A stretch of DNA of 64,000 nt, taken from CAVSWT01 sp963731745 (GTDB lineage Bacteria > Bacteroidota > Ignavibacteria > Ignavibacteriales > Ignavibacteriaceae). Below the pieces are notes generated by a model, which was not told the DNA's origin, searched no databases, and saw nothing but the letters and a program-made list of their open reading frames with translations. The position numbers and the translations under genes were made by a program. Positions 26,633 through 35,306 of the stretch are shown piece after piece (the first letter of the stretch is position 1; every line of letters starts with the position of its first letter). Location: NCBI GenBank assembly GCA_963731745.1, contig CAVSWT010000016.1, forward strand, positions 124,001 through 188,000, written 5' to 3'.

Positions 26633-28396
26633 TTATTGAATACTTCTAATTTGTACACTAATTATTTTAGTCTCAAATGGACTTACTTCATCTACATAAA
26701 TTTTAATCTGATTATTTTCACTATTAAAGTCATATTTTAAGGACTTATTTTTTGAAGTTACGCTAAAATTATTGTTGGATTTCAGGCTACCCAAATACAA
26801 ACCAACTGCGGCATCTTCAATTTTAAAGTTTGCTTTATTTTTTAGTTCAATTGTTAAAGACTCTTCATTTGCATTCAGAATTGATACTGATAAATTGTTT
26901 GCCTTACGCCACCAATTGTTAACATCATTTGCAGTTGCGATCCATGAATTATTTTTTTTGAATTCATCTATGCAAATTTTCAATGCTTGAACATTTTCTT
27001 TTAGGCATTGAAGCTGGGAATGATAATTTAGCACATACAATCCGCCCTCTTCATTCACTCTTTTATAATCCAATAAATATCTTTCAGCCTGCTTATTATA
27101 ATCATCCATTTTAAATTTTATAAGAATATCGTAATCGTCATAACCGGTCTGCGGAATAACAAGTAAATTATTTTCATTATCATAAAATTGAGGAACCGAC
27201 CTGTCTTCAATATAATCAGAAGCCAAAAAATTAAATTGAAGTTTTTTTAATGCCTCAATTGAATTTTCATCGTAAACAGTTTCAGGCGGACGAAATCCCA
27301 AAATTTTTCTTCCGCTCGTTTTTTCCAAAACTTTTTTTGCCTCTTCGATTCTGTCATATTGCTGATTATAAGATTGATATTGAAACACGTCATGGTTATC
27401 TCCATGCAAACCAACATCTCCATTTTGAAGAATTTGATTCATCGCATCAGTTGTCATTACATCGGTTAAAATATAATATTGGCCGGCAATATTTTCTTCA
27501 TTCAAAATTTTTGTTGCATTGATGATTTTATCAAATTCAAACTCCACATCGCAGGAAACTATAACTGCTGATTTTTCCCCTTTAGGCCAGGCTTCTACCC
27601 ATGCCGAATTTTTGCTTTCTAGCCAGGAAATCGAATTTATTAGTAAATTATTAAAAGCTTCTTGATGTATTTTTGTGCCGACAACATCAGTAAAATCAAA
27701 TCCAATCCAAACGAATTTGCCTTTATCTTTAGTCCCATAGGCAATAGCGGTTGTAAGAGAATCTGCCGGCAAACCAGCATACGGGAAATCATCGTTGTAC
27801 CAGTAACCCAGCGCATGAGTTTGAGTTGAATTGATTTTCGTTTTGATTGGCATATTCGAAGCATCAATTCTTAATCTAAATCCAACGGGAATATTTATGG
27901 ATAAAGCATTTCCGCCATTAATTGAATGAATTTTACTCAATTCAGATTTTTCTACAATACCTTTATAGGAAATGCCAAACAGATTATTTAATATTTCTTT
28001 CCCTCTACTTTTTCCGTTCTGGTCTTTTTCCCCAATAATTTTATTTGCAAAAACAGAATTACCTTCACTAAAAAAAAGCTTTACATTACTTAATTCCGCA
28101 TCGCTTAAAACGATTGAATTAGGTAAAACAAGAACAGAAAAATCATCAGGTAAACCGGCTTCCAATTCCTCATCAGTGATTACAGAATAAATAATTTTAT
28201 TTTGTATAAAGAATAATTCCCAAAAGGTTATTTGGTCATGGACAAAAGTTGAATTTTTCGGCAGCAGCTTTTCTGTATAATTTGAATACAACAGTGCAAC
28301 TTTGGAATTACCATTTTTAGCAAATAATAATCCACTCAATAACAAAATAAATGTAAATGATATTTTAAATAAATTTTTCAATTTAATTTTTCTCAC
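26633..28396 (-). CDS. Exported polysaccharide deacetylase-like protein with GATase-like N-domain, catalytic motifs present
   Basis: A 587-residue protein with an N-terminal hydrophobic signal/anchor (FTFILLLSGLLFA). A class-I-glutamine-amidotransferase-like or BPL_N-like domain covers about residues 30-255 (KVALLYSNYTEKLLP, FSVLVLPNSIVLS). A NodB-type deacetylase domain spans about residues 275-490. Its metal and catalytic motifs can be matched: an Asp in SCDVEF, His pair in GLHGDNHD, GFRPPETVYD, and a late His in LNYHSQ. A beta-rich tail closes it. It is expected to work on the periplasmic side, trimming acetyl groups from the polymer made by the nearby GT2. It overlaps its upstream paralogue by 4 bases. 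Confidence 0.82.
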   Translation of the reverse strand: MRKIKLKNLFKISFTFILLLSGLLFAKNGNSKVALLYSNYTEKLLPKNSTFVHDQITFWELFFIQNKIIYSVITDEELEAGLPDDFSVLVLPNSIVLSDAELSNVKLFFSEGNSVFANKIIGEKDQNGKSRGKEILNNLFGISYKGIVEKSELSKIHSINGGNALSINIPVGFRLRIDASNMPIKTKINSTQTHALGYWYNDDFPYAGLPADSLTTAIAYGTKDKGKFVWIGFDFTDVVGTKIHQEAFNNLLINSISWLESKNSAWVEAWPKGEKSAVIVSCDVEFEFDKIINATKILNEENIAGQYYILTDVMTTDAMNQILQNGDVGLHGDNHDVFQYQSYNQQYDRIEEAKKVLEKTSGRKILGFRPPETVYDENSIEALKKLQFNFLASDYIEDRSVPQFYDNENNLLVIPQTGYDDYDILIKFKMDDYNKQAERYLLDYKRVNEEGGLYVLNYHSQLQCLKENVQALKICIDEFKKNNSWIATANDVNNWWRKANNLSVSILNANEESLTIELKNKANFKIEDAAVGLYLGSLKSNNNFSVTSKNKSLKYDFNSENNQIKIYVDEVSPFETKIISVQIRSIQ

Positions 28397-30291
28397 GCAT
28401 TTGGTATATCATAATCGACATAATAAGTTCTTGATTCATTTTCAATTAATCCATCGATATAAACATAAAGAATTCTATCTGCTGGGTTGTAATTATAATT
28501 CGCAGCCTTCGAACCAATCAACTCTGTACTTAATGAAATATTTTTTGCATTAACTACCATATCAACTTCAACAACCAAATCATTAATAGTTGCATTTCCG
28601 GGATTAGAAATAGTTAAAGCTACTCTTCTTTCCCCTCTTTTATCTACACGGATTTCAACATAGCTTCTCTTTGCATACCATTTCTGAATTTCTTCACAAG
28701 TTGTAATCCAAAATCTTTTTTGTTTAAGATTATCTATAACATCTTTTACTACACCAATAAATTCCGGTTTTACTTGATAATCGGTATGTATTTTAAATAT
28801 ATACATTCCACTTTCAAATAGAGTTCTATCAATATCTTCCTGGTATGTATATTTTTGAAATCCTACATCAGTTAACCCAAAATCTCTAATTACTTCATAA
28901 TCATCTTTTGAAGTTTGAGCCATAGAAAAAATTCGTTCCTTGCCTCTAATTATAGTTTTCGGAACAGATCGATCAGATAATGAATCACTCAACACATATT
29001 TATAGCCGGCATGTATTAAAGCTTTCAAAGTATTTTGATCATATAAACCATAATAAGGAAGTGCACCGAATATTTTTGTTCTTGCCGCGGTTTCCAGTTT
29101 ATTTTTGGCGTTAACAAATTTTTCAGTTTGAATTTTAAGACTGCTTAATTTATTTGCTGTATCAATTGATGAAGATAGATAGCCTATATTAACAATTGCA
29201 GCAAGTTCACCATAGCTTTTAAGTTTACTTATATATTTTGAATATTCGTAAATATTTCCGGGTTCAATCAAAAAAGTTGATTTAATATTTTCTGCTTTTA
29301 AAATTTTTAATAAGCTGTCTAAATTTTCAGGATGATTTGAAAGAACCGGAGTAATAACTGCAGCAGCATTATAACCGCTAGGCCAATCTCTTACATAAGC
29401 AATAGGAGTGTATGTTAACCAATGAACTGAATTTTGAAATAATCTATCAAAATATAAATAGTCGTCATGGCTACCTAAAATTGAATTAATTTCAAATCCC
29501 ATCCATACAAATCTACCTTCACCGTATTTCCCGAACACAACGCCTGCACTCTTTTTTATTTGATTACGGACTAATCCTTTTTGAAGTCTATAATTATACC
29601 AGAAGCTTACCTGCGTTGTTCGGGGATCTAAAACTTCAACTGCCATCGGATGATCCCATGTAGCAACCCGCAACGGAAAACCTGTTGGAACATTTGCAGT
29701 TATTGGAAGTCCGCTCCTGATGGTATGGATTTTAGAAGTTTCGTCAGTCGAAATTTCTTTTGTGAATTTTATACCAAATACTTCAGAAAAGAAATTCCAG
29801 CCGCGCCATTTCCCATCTTCAGAATACGAAGCAATTCCGCCGGTCGCAAAAATACTTCCGCCGCCATCTAAATATTTTTTAATCTGAATGATTTCTCTCT
29901 CACTTAAAGATTTTGTGCCCGGGAGAATTATTAAGTCGTATTTGTAGTGTCTGCCAAGTTCAATAGAACTATCATTAATTATTTCATGATCAAATCCAAT
30001 TGCATCAAGATATTTTTCCCAAGTTTTAATATTTTCATTGAGCCAATCGCCATTATTAGGAAGTAAATTTTTTGTGTATTGCGAATATAAAATTCCAATA
30101 TTCGCTTTTTTGCCTTGAAAAACTTTTTTGAATAAACCCGGTTCAGGAATGAAATCGCTAGTTGAAAATCTTCCGTAGACTCCCCGAAGCACATATAAAT
30201 AAATGAATATAGCGCAAATAACTATTACCAATCCGGTAAGAATTATTAAGGCTTGATTAATACTGCGATATTTAGTTTTATCTATCGCCAT
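28393..30291 (-). CDS. Membrane-anchored deacetylase-like protein lacking catalytic motifs (paralogue)
   Basis: This 632-residue protein has the same architecture as its downstream neighbour: one N-terminal membrane span (residues about 13-35), a GATase/BPL_N-like domain (ANIGILYSQYTKNLLPNN, YDLIILPGTKSLS) and a NodB-like fold, then a beta tail. The catalytic positions are gone. The Asp motif is replaced by VITPVLSNHPEN, the His pair by AIVNIGYL, and the Arg motif by GALPYYGLYD; only the late IHTD remains. It therefore looks like a non-catalytic partner, perhaps for polymer binding or complex assembly. It overlaps the small membrane protein gene by 10 bases and the active paralogue by 4. Confidence 0.8.
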   Translation of the reverse strand: MAIDKTKYRSINQALIILTGLVIVICAIFIYLYVLRGVYGRFSTSDFIPEPGLFKKVFQGKKANIGILYSQYTKNLLPNNGDWLNENIKTWEKYLDAIGFDHEIINDSSIELGRHYKYDLIILPGTKSLSEREIIQIKKYLDGGGSIFATGGIASYSEDGKWRGWNFFSEVFGIKFTKEISTDETSKIHTIRSGLPITANVPTGFPLRVATWDHPMAVEVLDPRTTQVSFWYNYRLQKGLVRNQIKKSAGVVFGKYGEGRFVWMGFEINSILGSHDDYLYFDRLFQNSVHWLTYTPIAYVRDWPSGYNAAAVITPVLSNHPENLDSLLKILKAENIKSTFLIEPGNIYEYSKYISKLKSYGELAAIVNIGYLSSSIDTANKLSSLKIQTEKFVNAKNKLETAARTKIFGALPYYGLYDQNTLKALIHAGYKYVLSDSLSDRSVPKTIIRGKERIFSMAQTSKDDYEVIRDFGLTDVGFQKYTYQEDIDRTLFESGMYIFKIHTDYQVKPEFIGVVKDVIDNLKQKRFWITTCEEIQKWYAKRSYVEIRVDKRGERRVALTISNPGNATINDLVVEVDMVVNAKNISLSTELIGSKAANYNYNPADRILYVYIDGLIENESRTYYVDYDIPNA

Positions 30292-30722
30292 TTAATTTTA
30301 TTTACTTCTTCATCCTCAATTGGTGGGATATAACCTTCAGTTGTATATTTGAAAAATTTATTTTCATTATTTAACCTGATCTCTCTTTTCTTTTTGGGTT
30401 CATCTTGTATTTTTCTTTTAGGTAGAGGACCAGGCTTACCTCTCTGAACAACTTCAGAGTGTTTAGGAAATTCAGTCTTATTTTCCTTTGTATAAATCTC
30501 ATTTATTTTTTGTGCTATTTTAGTTTTATCAGTTTCATTTTCATATTTAAGCTGTTCCAAGGGAGTAAGTAATTCCGCCTGAACTACAGCAGGTTTTCTT
30601 TCAACAGCGGTTTCTCCTTTTCTTTCCCTTACCTTATATAATATGTATGCACCAATTGCCAAAATAAAGGTGCTTATTGTAGCAACAAGAATAATAGTTG
30701 CTAATATTGGTATTAATTCCAT
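30282..30722 (-). CDS. Small membrane protein with charged cytoplasmic tail, PgaD-like by position
   Basis: A 146-residue protein with one long hydrophobic stretch at residues about 5-30 (ILATIILVATISTFILAIGA). A Lys/Glu/Pro-rich tail follows, with two basic clusters (PGPLPKRKIQDEPKKKREI) and an end EGYIPPIEDEEVNKIKWR. I do not recognise a family. It lies between the GT2 synthase (33 bases upstream) and the inactive deacetylase (10-base overlap). That is the place of accessory membrane subunits such as PgaD in synthase-dependent polysaccharide loci. The analogy is positional, not by homology. Confidence 0.7.
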   Translation of the reverse strand: MELIPILATIILVATISTFILAIGAYILYKVRERKGETAVERKPAVVQAELLTPLEQLKYENETDKTKIAQKINEIYTKENKTEFPKHSEVVQRGKPGPLPKRKIQDEPKKKREIRLNNENKFFKYTTEGYIPPIEDEEVNKIKWR

Positions 30723-30755
30723 ATAACCCTCAATCCTCTTGAAATAAAAATAGTT

Positions 30756-32156
30756 TTAAGCTTTTATTGTACCTACTCGTTCCAGTTTACCCCATCCCAT
30801 CCTAATTCCTAAAAATTCTTCAATGGTTGACATCGCCTTACAAATATCTATAATCAGAATAAAAAACATTCTATAAATAATTGCATAACCCACTAACCGG
30901 AATTCTTCTTTTTCCACCGCAACGCAATAAAGAGCCGTTGCAATATCGAGCAAAGCTAACCCCGCCCACCAAAAGAAAATTAATTTTGATAAACCGAAAA
31001 CCAAAGCAGCTATAATAAAAAATAAATTAGCTGCTATATTCATCGTCGGCCATATTAAAGCTTCATAAAACATAGCCCATAAAACAAGTGTATCGCCAAA
31101 ATTAAGAGTGGGGTTAACCATCAAATTTTTATGCTTACGAATAGATTGAATAATTCCTCTAGTCCATCTATATCGTTGCTTCAATAGCTGCTGAAGTTTT
31201 TCCGGTGCTTCTGTATATGAAATTGATTTTGGTTCATAATAAATTTTCCATCCGCCCGCCAAAATCTTTAATGTTAAATCAGCGTCTTCAGCAAAAGTGT
31301 CGCTTGAATACAAACCAGCGTCCATTATTGCCTGTTTACGGAATAGTCCAATGGGACCAGGGATTATGTTAACTAATCTAACATAACTTTGAGCACTGCG
31401 AGACATATTTAAGCCCTCAATATACTCCAGTGCCTGCAAGTCAGTAAAAAATTTTTTACGATTTAAAACTTTCACATTTCCCGCAACAGCTCCAATTTTA
31501 GGATCAACGAAATGACGAACAGCTAGTTTCAATGAATCAGGAGAAAGCTGCGAGTCACCATCCATACATAAAATAAAATTAGCCTGGGAAATTTTAATTC
31601 CCGCATTAAGTGCCTGCGCTTTACCTCCATTCGGTCTGTTGATTAATGAAACCTTTACTTTGGAATTTAAAGCGTCATGAATACCAACCAATTCCTCAGA
31701 AGCTTCAGCAGTCCCGTCAGTTGAACCATCATTTACTATTATTATTTCATAATTCGAATAATCTAGTTCAAGCAATGATTTTATTGATTGTCTGACAACT
31801 TTAACTTCATTATAAATAGGAACAATTATCGAAACAAATGGAGCATACCCATTGGAAGGTTTATAAGTGTACTCATTCAAATAGAGATATGCTAAAATTA
31901 AAATAGCAAAATATCTAACGAGAAGTACGAACAGAAAAATTACGAGTGAAACAATTGCAGCATACTCTAATAAGGAACTAACAGAAAGTATTGTTAAAGG
32001 TAAAGTATAAATAATTAAATAAAGAAAAATAGCGGATAAAATTCCGCTGATAATAATTCTCTTTAAATATTTTTTGCCAAGATCTTCCCGTGATGATCCG
32101 TTATACTGATCCTCAATCAGAATTTTTTGTTTTTGTATTTTAGATTCTAAACGCAT
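30756..32156 (-). CDS. Processive family 2 glycosyltransferase (PgaC/BcsA-like polysaccharide synthase)
   Basis: The 466-residue membrane protein has two spans at about residues 30-100 and three or more after residue 350. The GT2 domain between has the donor site VPIYNEVKVVRQS, D-G-S (IIVNDGSTDGT), the metal site CMDGDSQL, the catalytic acid in FAEDADLTL and the processivity motif QRYRW. The order and spacing match PgaC/IcaA-type poly-beta-1,6-GlcNAc synthases. There is no PilZ domain. It starts 255 bases after a terminator that closes the exporter gene, so it may have its own promoter. It is the core enzyme of the locus; the sugar cannot be read from sequence. Confidence 0.9.
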   Translation of the reverse strand: MRLESKIQKQKILIEDQYNGSSREDLGKKYLKRIIISGILSAIFLYLIIYTLPLTILSVSSLLEYAAIVSLVIFLFVLLVRYFAILILAYLYLNEYTYKPSNGYAPFVSIIVPIYNEVKVVRQSIKSLLELDYSNYEIIIVNDGSTDGTAEASEELVGIHDALNSKVKVSLINRPNGGKAQALNAGIKISQANFILCMDGDSQLSPDSLKLAVRHFVDPKIGAVAGNVKVLNRKKFFTDLQALEYIEGLNMSRSAQSYVRLVNIIPGPIGLFRKQAIMDAGLYSSDTFAEDADLTLKILAGGWKIYYEPKSISYTEAPEKLQQLLKQRYRWTRGIIQSIRKHKNLMVNPTLNFGDTLVLWAMFYEALIWPTMNIAANLFFIIAALVFGLSKLIFFWWAGLALLDIATALYCVAVEKEEFRLVGYAIIYRMFFILIIDICKAMSTIEEFLGIRMGWGKLERVGTIKA

Positions 32157-32346
32157 AGCGAAACCATATTTACAGCATTTTTTTCATAAATTGCCAATTA
32201 TAATGCCATATATTTCATTATTATTTAATGGAATAATCAATTATATCTATCTCAGAATGCTACAAAAAAAGATTTGAAATAATTGTGTATCGTATTAAAA
32301 CAAACAGCAGTTAAGTTATGGAAAACTTATTTGCTTTAAAGATGGT

Positions 32347-32374
32347 AAAAAAAATAACTTGTTAAAAGTTATTT
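32347..32374 (-). terminator. Rho-independent terminator after the TPR/beta-barrel exporter gene
   Basis: On the minus strand AAATAACTT-TTAAC-AAGTTATTT is a perfect 9 bp stem with a 5-base loop, followed directly by a run of Ts. It lies 38 bases after the stop at 32412. The stem is AT-rich, so termination may be partial. It separates the ATPase-exporter pair from the GT2-deacetylase-kinase genes. Confidence 0.7.
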
Positions 32375-32411
32375 ATTAATTTTATTTTTCAATCAATATA
32401 TGTTTGAAAAA

Positions 32412-35306
32412 CTAGAGTCCCCAAAATACTGCTGCAAAGATTGATAATGAACTATAACCTTCTTCATTTCGTTTTGTGCTTCCCGTTCTAATACTTCCCT
32501 GGATCGATAAATCCTTTAAAATTTTATATTCTGCCTCTGCATGAGCTTCTCTCAAAATATAATTTGTCCCTGAGATTGCTCCTATTTTACCTCCCAAATC
32601 TAATTTGACTTTTTCATTTTTAATCAAATTTAAATTACCCCATATGCTATGAGATTCAAAATTTGATGGAGAATAATAAAGAGAAGAAACTTTTTTATAA
32701 GTATTGTAGAAATATTCATAACCCAAAGTCAAATCTGAAAATATTTCTTTCCCTATTCTAAATTCAAGCTCATTTCCTGAATTATTATCATAAACATAAA
32801 TGTAAGAAAAATTTATTGAAGCAGTCACGCCATTCAATTTTTGATATTTTGCTTCTATGCTGTAATCGTCAGCTTTTAATCTGTTGTTGACTAAGTTGGG
32901 TGAATAAAGAAGTTGTGCAGCATCCATGGAATTAAAATTTAATGCGACTAAATATTTGTTTTCTTCTTCAGCTTTTAATCCAGCCTGAAATATTTCACGT
33001 CTTTCTGAATTATTGAAAAAAGTTTGGCCATAAGATCCGCTGACTAAAAATATATTTGATAATTTTAAATACAAGTGGCCTTTGAAAATATTAAAGTTCA
33101 ATTTATTTGCGGTAGAATCTGAGCTTAAAGAACCTCTATATGCACTTCCGGCAACCGAAAGAAATTTTGTAATGCCTGTTTCAAGCTTTAGTCCTTCAAT
33201 ATTATAACGGAAGCTTTGATTATCTGAAAATGCATCAAATTCAGGCGAAACTAATACATAAGTTGGAATAGATAAACTTGAAGATTCTTCTCCATTTGGC
33301 AGCCATCCTAATCTTTGCTTTAGTATATAAGAATCCGGAGCTTTAGCTAATAATTCCTTATAAACTTTTTCCGCACTTTCATAATTTTTATTTTGTGCAT
33401 ACGAATCGCCGAGAAGCAATTTTATTTCAGCGTCATTTGGATTTTTAGATGCTACATCTTTTAAATAAATTAATGCTTTAATTGAATCACCGCTCCAATA
33501 AGATACCTTTGCCCTTTGTTTCTCTATTTCATAATCGTAAGCAGTGCTAAGCAAACTGTCGTAAATAGAAATTGCCGCTTTGTAGTTTTTTGCACAAGTA
33601 AAAGCGTTTGCCAATTCGAGAGGAATTTCTTTTGGTAATTTTATATCTTCTTTTCCAGTCTCAGCAATGTAGAGTTTATATTTCTTAATAGATTCATCGC
33701 AGTTTTCATACGACGAAAGCTTTCTTGCTTCTTCTAAAATATGGAATCTCGCTGCTTCTTTATCACGTTTCACTTGAAGATTAAGAATATATTTTAGTCT
33801 ATCTAGATCAAAATTATCGGGATTTAGTTTTTCCGCGAGTGAAGCATAATAGCGGGCATTTTCATATTTCTTTTTCTGAAAATTTAATGTACCAAGTGTA
33901 ACCAATGCTTGAAAATTATTTGGTTCTTTATTTAAAATGTATTGTAAATTTTTTTCAGCCTCATCTAAATTTTGATTTAACCAAACAGACAATTGGGCGT
34001 TTAATAATTTAGAATTGATATTATTTGGATCTTTCTGCAGAATGATTTCTGTTTGTGCTAACGCATTCTTAAAATCTTTATTAAGAGAATAATTTAAAGC
34101 TAACTTATTCCTTATTGCTAAATCATCAGGTTTATAGACTAAATAATCGCCGTAAATTTTTACTGCTTTGTCGTACTGTTTAGTTATCGCATAATATTCT
34201 GCCAGCTTATTAAGAATAATTTTATCATAAGGATTTTTCTTTAGCTTTGCTTCCAGGTCATTTATTTTATTCTGATAATAATTTTCTCTGAAAGCTATTA
34301 CTTCACTTGAAAGCGAATCGTATTTTGTACTAGATGGATTATTTCTTAACAAAACATTAAGCTGATTATATGCTTCTTCAACCCTATTAACTTTCATTAA
34401 TGCTTTAATCAGTGAAACTCTTATTTCATTATTTGAAGAATCACTTTTTAAAATCCTATAAAATTTGTCAATTGGATAAACTGATTTTTTCCCGTTCGGA
34501 TAACTGCCGTAATATTTTCTATGACGTGTTGAAGTGTCATTAACAGTGTAAATAAACCCTTTCCCTTTTGCACGATCAAGTCCGTCCATAGCTTCTTTGA
34601 AGAATGGGCGGAGTTCCAAAGCTTTTTCAAATGCGTTTATGGCAATTTGTTTTTTACCAAGCCATAAGCTGAAGTAGCCGTACCTTGACCAGATTCTATG
34701 GTCGTCTGAGTATTTTTGAGCATATTTTTTCAGAATTGGTTCACCTTTACTTAGGTGATTATCTTTTGCAAGTATTTCAGTATATCTTATAATTTCATCA
34801 GGGGATGCTTCTTCACGACTTAAATATTTATCGTACCATTCTTCAGCAGTTAACCATTCGCCCAAATTTTTATAAGACTTACCTATTTGCAAATAATTTT
34901 GAGGATCGCCGGGATTTATTGCAATTTCTCTTCTATAACCTTCAATGTTATTATAAAGGATTGAGTACCATGAATCCGTGGTACGTTTTAGATTGGAATT
35001 AATTTCTAGATTTTTTGGATCTAATTTTCTTGCAGATCGGAAATCATAAACAGCATATTCAAACTGAGACCTTTTTTCATAACAAATACCTCTTAAGTTA
35101 TAACCTTCAGCCACTTGCGGTTTTGCTGAGATGTATTTATTTAAAAGATCAATAGCTTCACCAAATCGGCCGGACTTCATTTCATTTAAAGCTTCGGTTT
35201 TAAATGATTCAATATTGACTTGGCCAAAAGTATTAAAGCTAAAAAATAGAAATAGAAAAAAAATAATAAGCGCAAAGGAAGATTTATTCATTGCACAATC
35301 ATTCAA
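32412..35306 (-). CDS. TPR-repeat outer-membrane beta-barrel protein, PgaA/exporter-like
   Basis: A 964-residue exported protein with signal peptide SSFALIIFFLFLFFSF. A TPR solenoid covers about residues 30-690 with many recognisable repeats (EAIDLLNKYISAKPQVAEGYNLRG; NALAQTEIILQKDPNN). A beta-barrel of about 260 residues ends in FAAVFWGL. This TPR-plus-barrel design is that of PgaA, which guides PNAG across the outer membrane, and of other synthase-dependent exporters. Two starts are possible: ATG at 35306 overlaps the ATPase stop by 4 bases, and ATG at 35291 sits right before the signal peptide. A terminator follows. It is the probable export pore for the polymer. Confidence 0.83.
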   Translation of the reverse strand: MNDCAMNKSSFALIIFFLFLFFSFNTFGQVNIESFKTEALNEMKSGRFGEAIDLLNKYISAKPQVAEGYNLRGICYEKRSQFEYAVYDFRSARKLDPKNLEINSNLKRTTDSWYSILYNNIEGYRREIAINPGDPQNYLQIGKSYKNLGEWLTAEEWYDKYLSREEASPDEIIRYTEILAKDNHLSKGEPILKKYAQKYSDDHRIWSRYGYFSLWLGKKQIAINAFEKALELRPFFKEAMDGLDRAKGKGFIYTVNDTSTRHRKYYGSYPNGKKSVYPIDKFYRILKSDSSNNEIRVSLIKALMKVNRVEEAYNQLNVLLRNNPSSTKYDSLSSEVIAFRENYYQNKINDLEAKLKKNPYDKIILNKLAEYYAITKQYDKAVKIYGDYLVYKPDDLAIRNKLALNYSLNKDFKNALAQTEIILQKDPNNINSKLLNAQLSVWLNQNLDEAEKNLQYILNKEPNNFQALVTLGTLNFQKKKYENARYYASLAEKLNPDNFDLDRLKYILNLQVKRDKEAARFHILEEARKLSSYENCDESIKKYKLYIAETGKEDIKLPKEIPLELANAFTCAKNYKAAISIYDSLLSTAYDYEIEKQRAKVSYWSGDSIKALIYLKDVASKNPNDAEIKLLLGDSYAQNKNYESAEKVYKELLAKAPDSYILKQRLGWLPNGEESSSLSIPTYVLVSPEFDAFSDNQSFRYNIEGLKLETGITKFLSVAGSAYRGSLSSDSTANKLNFNIFKGHLYLKLSNIFLVSGSYGQTFFNNSERREIFQAGLKAEEENKYLVALNFNSMDAAQLLYSPNLVNNRLKADDYSIEAKYQKLNGVTASINFSYIYVYDNNSGNELEFRIGKEIFSDLTLGYEYFYNTYKKVSSLYYSPSNFESHSIWGNLNLIKNEKVKLDLGGKIGAISGTNYILREAHAEAEYKILKDLSIQGSIRTGSTKRNEEGYSSLSIFAAVFWGL

